This document shows positions 55,701 through 60,891 of a stretch of DNA of 60,891 nt, in pieces. The position numbers and the translations under genes are program-made. Position 1 is the first letter of the stretch, and each line of letters begins with the position of its first letter. This stretch comes from Nemertoderma westbladi (Eukaryota; Xenacoelomorpha; Nemertodermatida; Nemertodermatidae): the NCBI GenBank assembly GCA_032718475.1, contig JAUCBJ010006071.1:1-60891 (forward strand), read 5' to 3'. The notes under the pieces are model-generated. The model did not search any database and had not been told where the DNA came from. It saw only the letters and a program-made list of their open reading frames with translations.

Positions 55701-58030
55701 GTATGGCTGTTCGTCCGTGATATGGTATGGCTGTGCGTCCGTAATTTGGTATGGCTGTGCGTCCGTGATATGGTATTGCTGTGCGTCCGTAATCTGGTAT
55801 GGCAGTGCGTTCGTACTCTGGTATGGCTGTGCGTCAGTAATCTAGTACGGCTGTGCGTCTGTAATCTGGTACAGCTGTGTGTCCATAATCTGGTATGGCT
55901 GTGTGTCCGTAATCTGGTACGGCTGTGTGTCCGTAACTGGTACGGCTGTCTGTCTGTAATCTGGTACGGCTGTGCCTCCATTCTCTGGTATGGCTGTGCG
56001 TCCATAATCTGGTACGGCTTTGCATCCGTAATCTGGTACGGCTGTGCGTTTGTAATCTGGTACGGCTGTGCGTCCGTAATCTGGTACGGCTGTGTGTCCG
56101 TAATCTGGTACGGCTGTGTGTCCATAATCTGGTATGGCTGTGCGTCCGTACTCTGGTACGGCTGTGCGTCCGTAATCTGGTACGGTTGTGCGTCCGTACT
56201 CTGGTTTGGCTGTGCGTCCGTACTCTGGTATGGCTGTGCGTCCGTAATCTGGTACGGCTGTGCGTCCGTAATCTGGTACAGCTGTGTGTCCATAATCTGG
56301 TATGGCTGTGTGTCCATAATCTGGTATGGCTGTGCGTCAGTAATCTGGTACGGCTGTGCGTCCGTAATCTGGTACGGCTGTGCATCCGTAATCTGGTATG
56401 GATGTGCGTCATTAATCTGGTACGGCTGTGCGTCCGTACTCTGGTACGGCTGTGCATCCGTACTCTGGTATGGCTGTGCGTCCATAATCTGGTACGGCTG
56501 TGCGTTCGTAATCTGGTACGGCTGTGCATCCGTAATCTGGTACGGCTGGGCGTCCGTAATCTGGTACGGCTGTGCGTCCGTAATCTGGTACGGCTGTGTG
56601 TCCATAATCTGGTATGGCTGTGCGTCCGTACTCTGGTATGGCTGTGCGTCCGTAATCTGGTATGGCTGTGCGTCCGTAATCTGGTACAGCTGTGTGTCCA
56701 TAATCTGGTACAGCTGTGTGTCCATAATCTGGTATGGCTGTGCGTCAGTAATCTGGTACAGCTGTGCGTCCGTACTCTGGTATGGCTGTGCGTCAGTAAT
56801 CTGGTACGGCTGTGCGTCCGTAATCTGGTATGGATGTGCGTCATTAATCTGGTACGGCTGTGCGTCCGTACTCTGGTACGGCTGTGCATCCGTACTCTGG
56901 TATGGCTGTGCGTCCATAATCTGGTACGGCTGTGCGTTCGTAATCTGGTACGGCTGTGCGTCCGTAATCTGGTACGGCTGTGCGTCCGTAATCTGGTACG
57001 GCTGTGCGTCCGTACTCTGGTATGGCTGTGCGTCAGTAATCTGGTACGGCTGTGCGTCCGTAATCTGGTACAGCTGTGTGTCCATAATCTGGTATGGCTG
57101 TGTGTCCGTAATCTGGTACGGCTGTGTGTCCATAACTGGTACGGCTGTGCGTCTGTAATCTGGTACGGCTGTGCCTCCATACTCTGGTATGGCTGTGCGT
57201 CCATAATCTGGTACGGCTTTGCATCCGTAATCTGGTACGGCTGTGCGTTCGTAATCTGGTACGGCTGTGCGTCCGTAATCTGGTACGGCTGTGCGTCCTT
57301 ACTCTGGTATGGCAGTGCGTTCGTACTCTGGTACTGCTGTGTGTCCGTAATCTGGTACGGCTGTGCGTCCGTAATCTGGTACGGCTGTGCGTCCGTAATC
57401 TGGTATGGCTGTGCGTCCGTACTCTGGTACGGTTGTGCGTCCGTACTATGGTATGGCTGTGCGTCCGTACCCTGGTATGGCTGTGCGTCAGTAATCTGGT
57501 ACGGCTGTGCGTCCGTAATCTGGTATGGATGTGCGTCATTAATCTGGTACGGCTGTGCGTCCGTACTCTGGTACGGCTGTGCGTCCGTACTCTGGTATGG
57601 CTGTGCGTCCGTAATCTGGTACGGCTGTGCGTCCGTACTCTGGTACTGCTGTGCGTCCATACTCTGGTACTGCTGTGCGTCCGTAATCTGGTATGGCTGT
57701 GCGTCCGTAATCTGGTACGGCTGTGCGTCCGTAATCTGGTACGGCTGTGCGTCCGTAATCTGGTATGGATGTGCGTCATTAATCTGGTACAGCTGTGCGT
57801 CCGTACTCTGGTATGGCTGTGCGTCCGTACTCTGGTACTGCTGTGCGTCCGTACTCTGGTACTGCTGTGCGTCCGTAATCTGGTACGGCTGTGCGTCCGT
57901 AATCTGGTATGGATGTGCGTCATTAATCTGGTACTGCTGTGCGTCCGTAATCTGGTACGGCTGTGCATCCGTACTCTGGTAATGCTGTGCGTCCGTACTC
58001 TGGTACGGCTACGCGTCCATAAAACTGGTA
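40757..58030. repeat. 24-bp satellite, main block (about 17.3 kb)
   Basis: Roughly 720 units of the same 24-bp family as 37151-39409. It has nested higher-order duplication. A 2064-bp block (86 units) is repeated in tandem (about 42.84-44.87 and 44.90-46.93 kb). A 3529-bp block is repeated (about 45.6-49.17 and 49.13-52.71 kb). Smaller repeats of 552 and 768 bp are seen by a TGGTAGGGC variant at 54235, 54787 and 55555. Rare 25- or 27-bp units (GTGCTTTCCG at 49105 and 52634, GTGGTGCG at 52731) mark the blocks. ORFs up to 2218 codons span it in several frames on both strands. Confidence 0.95.
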
Positions 58031-58079
58031 AAGAAATTTCTTACAAATTGGAATAATAATTAATATTTAATTATTACAG

Positions 58080-58296
58080 ATATAGGGAATGTGTTATTGA
58101 TTGCTTTAAGCGAATAATAACATACATTCACGAAGTCAAACATCAATACATTATTTATAGAGGAGAAATTATGGCCATTCTAAGATCCGCAATGGGTCAG
58201 TTAGAAGAAACAATAGACCAAATAGACCCTTGGTATCGAATTGTCATGTTTATAATAGTGGCACACATGAGTCATTTCGATAGCAATCCAGATCAG
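58080..58296 (+). CDS. Host gene, exon after the giant intron (inferred from splice sites)
   Basis: 217 bp. The acceptor is ATTTAATTATTACAG ending at 58079 and the donor is GATCAG|GTAGGC at 58297. The frame that completes the previous exon's split codon is open for 72 codons. It includes YRECVIDCFKRIITYIHEV, MAILRSAMGQLEETIDQID and WYRIVMFIIVAHMSHF. The exon ends in phase 0. Composition is helical and amphipathic like the earlier exons. Without splicing it would only be a short ORF from the internal ATG at 58171, which is why it is easy to miss. No family recognised. Later exons must lie beyond the window or in 60.0-60.9 kb. Confidence 0.62.
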
Positions 58297-58429
58297 GTAG
58301 GCCCATTTACTCAGTACAGTATAGTGTAACGATTGACACTGAATTGAGAAGCAGCCAGTGCATGATGATCTTGCGCTTTGGGGGCCTCTTGGAGATAAAA
58401 ATGACTAAATGACTTTCTTGTGACGACTC
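58297..58429 (+). other. Start of the next intron
   Basis: Follows the donor at 58297. No feature seen before the TTAA-flanked element. Confidence 0.4.
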
Positions 58430-58489
58430 TTAACCCTATTATTAGTACCGGGCTATAAAATGTTGTACAAAAACCGGGGTGGGGGGTCA

Positions 58490-58520
58490 TATTGACCCCC
58501 CCCCCCCCCCCCCCCCCCCC
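58490..58520. repeat. Poly-C tract
   Basis: A run of C from about 58495 to 58520, preceded by GGTGGGGGGTCATATTGA. It can pair with the upstream G run. A similar arrangement lies at 59930-59983. Confidence 0.85.
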
Positions 58521-58979
58521 CTCTAAAATCTACAAATTTTTACGAAAACGTCTGATTTTTTTGTTTGTACGTATGTATCACAACTCTGGATCCGACCGAA
58601 AAGAAAATTTTCGAAAAAATGTACTGGGGTTGTTATATTGCAGCACCAAAATTACAAGTAGCGCATAATTTTCATAAAATTTGAAAGTAAATTACATTTT
58701 TCGGCTAATTGTTTTTCAATACAGGTTTTCTGGGGCGCAAAATACATTGGAAAATATTTAAAAATGATATGATTACTATAAAAGGCTGTTTAGTCCTTTC
58801 TTCGTAGGAGAAAAATGAAAAAACAAGTAACCAGCACTTTTCAGTTAGAACACAAAATTTTTAATTAACTTATACGATGCTATAAATTCACATTTTCAGG
58901 TTTTCGAGGGCGCTGATTCTATTGGAATACATTTCTAAAATGCCAGATCATTGCTACTTGTATTTTTCGGCGTACTTTG

Positions 58980-59660
58980 GCAAATTTTGGTGCTAGCACC
59001 AAATTTCGTACCCATCACCAAAAAGTACAAGTTTGCGATGTCCAGTGCTGTTTTTATTGATTCCATCGGATTCAGGACCCTCATAAACCCGTATAACGCA
59101 AGAAACAAGATGATACTATCTACTGATCAATTTGCATATTTTTCAAAATTTGGTGCTGGCACAACAATTTTCACACCACCGGCGAAAAATACAAGTTTGA
59201 AAACTTATGAAATTTTTACTGATTCCATTGAATTCTGAACCCTCACAAACCCGTACAATGCAAGAAACAAGGTGACACAATCAATTGATATATTTGATGG
59301 ATTTCAAAATTTCCACATTTTGCACCCACTTCTGAAAAATACAAGTTTGATATGTCTAGATCGATAATTATATATTCCATTGAATTCAGAACAGCCATAA
59401 ACCTCTAAAACGCAAGAAATAAATTGTCACAAGCAATTTTATCTATTGAATGGATTTTCAAAATTTCGTGCTAGCACCAAAATTTGCACACAGCACCGAA
59501 AAATACAAGTTTGATACGCTTGGTGCAACTCGTATATATTCCATCGAAACCAGAACCCCAAAAAACCCCAATGGCGTAAAAAACAAGTTTCAAACAATCA
59601 ATTTACAAAAAGAAAAGAAAAAAACAAGTTTGAAATTTCTAAATCAATTTATATGAATTC
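58980..59660. repeat. Decayed tandem repeat of about 150-164 bp, four to five copies
   Basis: The anchor TACAAGTTTG recurs at 59026, 59190, 59340 and 59504, with a shortened copy near 59624. Each copy also carries an AAATTTGGTGCTAGCACCAA-like word and GATTCCATNGAATTC-like words. ORFs of 95 and 68 codons fall within it and are chance. Confidence 0.75.
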
Positions 59661-59925
59661 CATCCAATTGCTAACACAAAAAAACGGTGTAAATCAAAAA
59701 TAGAGATGTTACAATTCATATTTAATAAAATGAAATTTTCAAAAAACGTCTCAAAAAAAGTGCCAAAAGTAGGGTTAAAAAATGGTGCTATAATTCGAAA
59801 ACTACCCAATAGTTTTGAAAACGATTTTCACTACTAAGAAGACAATAGATTTTTAGGAAAAGTCATAAAATTTCAGATTCCCAACTGCGTTTGTTTCAGA
59901 ATTATAATAAAAAAACCACGGGGGT

Positions 59926-59986
59926 GGGGTCATACTGTGCCCCCCCCCCCCCCCTCCCCCACCCCCCACCCCCCCCCCCCCCCGGG
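59926..59986. repeat. G-run and interrupted poly-C tract
   Basis: GGGGGTGGGGTCATACTGTG followed by about 45 bases that are nearly all C, then GGGTTTAATTGGG at the element end. Confidence 0.85.
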
Positions 59987-60000
59987 TTTAATTGGGTTAA

Positions 60001-60891
60001 ACCGTATTGACCGAGGGGGGTGGTCATTTTATAATTTTTTTTGTAATTCATTTGTGTCTTTGACATATTATTATTAGTATGTTAGTAGTGTTTAACATAC
60101 ATACATGACCACTCAGCTCTGTCGCTATCGAGACACAAGTTGTCCTTTCTTTATACACAGTGTAATCATACTTTCTCACAATTTCCCATAATTAATCAGT
60201 CGCCAAACATACTGTCTTTGGTCCTATGTTAACATTCATTCACTGTAGTATACATATATACAATGTCCTTGTCATTAAAATAATGTCTATTCAAATTGTC
60301 ATCAAATAGTATCCTGTCTCACCTATAGTTAACGTCCCGTAGGCACTAACCAATATTCCAGGGCAGCCGATCTAACTGTTGTATCCCCTTTCTCAAAAGA
60401 TTTTTTTTAATTATAAAATAATAATAAAATTATATGGGATCCACTTCACTTCCCATTCTTTCTATGAGTTTAAATACCCATTCTTCATTACTTCATTATG
60501 TAATAAATTTTTTAATCTTGCTTTATTCATAGTGTCACTCATTCATTAACCCTGTATGTCATATTTCATGTCATTAAATGATTCACATGTCATCGCATGT
60601 CCTGTTATCGTATGTCTTCATGTACTGTAATATCATATCATTATTTATTACGTCATCATGACGTCATCATTATTTCTTCACGTCATTACACATTAATTTA
60701 ATTTAGCTGGATTCTTCCTAATTTAATAAATATAACTTTCTAAATAACTTCTATAAACATAATTCTATCCTAGGGTCTAATATAAATATTGTACTTTATT
60801 TTACTACTTTATGACTTTATTTTACTGCTAACGGGTATATGCCAGAGTTTTATTTTCCCCGCACCCCGTTTCTAATTCTAGGCTTTATTGA
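60001..60891. other. AT-rich unique DNA, probable intron
   Basis: No supportable exon, RNA gene or transposon. TGACGTCA, a perfect CRE/ATF-type palindrome, occurs at 60659-60666 within several CGTCAT words. A lone site like this is weak evidence of regulation. Confidence 0.4.

Larger units (their letters stand above)
37129..58079 (+). other. 20.95-kb intron made almost wholly of a 24-bp satellite
   Basis: GT at 37129-37130 and AG at 58078-58079. The satellite starts near 37151 and ends near 58030, interrupted once (39410-40756). Unique intron sequence amounts to ~22 bp at the donor side and ~50 bp at the acceptor side. Exons on both sides have compatible phase. Confidence 0.6.
58434..59996. 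mobile_element. Candidate piggyBac-type non-autonomous element
   Basis: TTAA at 58430-58433 is followed by CCCTATTATTAG. At the other end ATTGGG is followed by TTAA at 59997-60000. TTAA duplication plus CCC-starting termini (CCCTATTA versus CCCAATTA on the complement, 7 of 8) is the piggyBac signature. Near both ends a G-rich word (GGGTGGGGTCATA type) is followed by a long poly-C tract. The middle carries a ~160-bp decayed repeat. No transposase is visible. The inverted repeats are short, so confidence is moderate. Confidence 0.45.

Noticed and set aside
23621-58030. CRISPR array
   Set aside because: Repeats are directly adjacent with no unique spacers, no cas genes are present, and the DNA is eukaryotic.
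58951-59656. ORFs of 95 and 68 codons near the right end
   Set aside because: They fall in the decayed ~160-bp repeat of the TTAA-flanked element and show no motif.
60659-60666. CRE site TGACGTCA as a promoter
   Set aside because: A single 8-bp palindrome in AT-rich DNA, without a nearby start of a gene.

Overview
The window looks like genomic DNA of an invertebrate animal, probably marine. It holds spliced coding exons with GT-AG borders, several clades of animal non-LTR retrotransposons, a BEL/Pao LTR retrotransposon, Helitron-type ends and a tRNA-derived SINE. Species or phylum cannot be named from the sequence alone. There is no sign of bacterial gene organisation.

Layout. 1-8.85 kb: a decayed BEL/Pao element on the minus strand (gag, aspartic protease, RT, RNase H, integrase). 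It has several frame breaks, a 12-bp coding minisatellite between RNase H and integrase, and about 1.2 kb of foreign sequence inside RT. 8.85-12.2 kb: non-coding, with small tandem repeats. 12.2-14.8 kb: a 5'-truncated Jockey/CR1/L2-type non-LTR element (minus). 14.8-18.55 kb: a tRNA-derived SINE head, then about 3.5 kb bounded by inverted repeats, holding an inverted-orientation minisatellite and an RTE-like RT fragment. 18.55-18.91 kb: another RT fragment. 19.15-23.3 kb: a non-LTR retrotransposon with two intact ORFs (plus). 23.6-28.06 kb: a 21-bp satellite. 28.07-28.93 kb: a second copy of the RTE-like fragment. 29.64-33.14 kb: a very uniform 14-bp satellite. 33.16-34.90 kb: a candidate non-autonomous Helitron carrying seven 147-bp repeats. 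35.04-58.30 kb: a host gene, three exons seen. 58.43-60.0 kb: a candidate piggyBac-type non-autonomous element. The rest is AT-rich.

The central result is the host gene. One exon is obvious (35041-35760). Two more, at 37009-37128 and 58080-58296, have no long ORF of their own. They show good splice borders, a single open frame each and matching phase. The intron between them (about 20.95 kb) is almost wholly a 24-bp minisatellite that starts about 22 bp after the donor and stops about 50 bp before the acceptor. The very long ORFs in the 14-, 21- and 24-bp arrays follow from stop-free repeat units and are not proposed as proteins.

The most unusual element is the Helitron candidate. It runs from A|TC to CTAG|T with a 3' hairpin, has an internal array with a 147-bp period, and each repeat carries a word resembling the CTCF core. 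It ends about 140 bp before the proposed start codon of the host gene. A second, 261-bp element with matching 5' and 3' signatures lies inside the giant intron.
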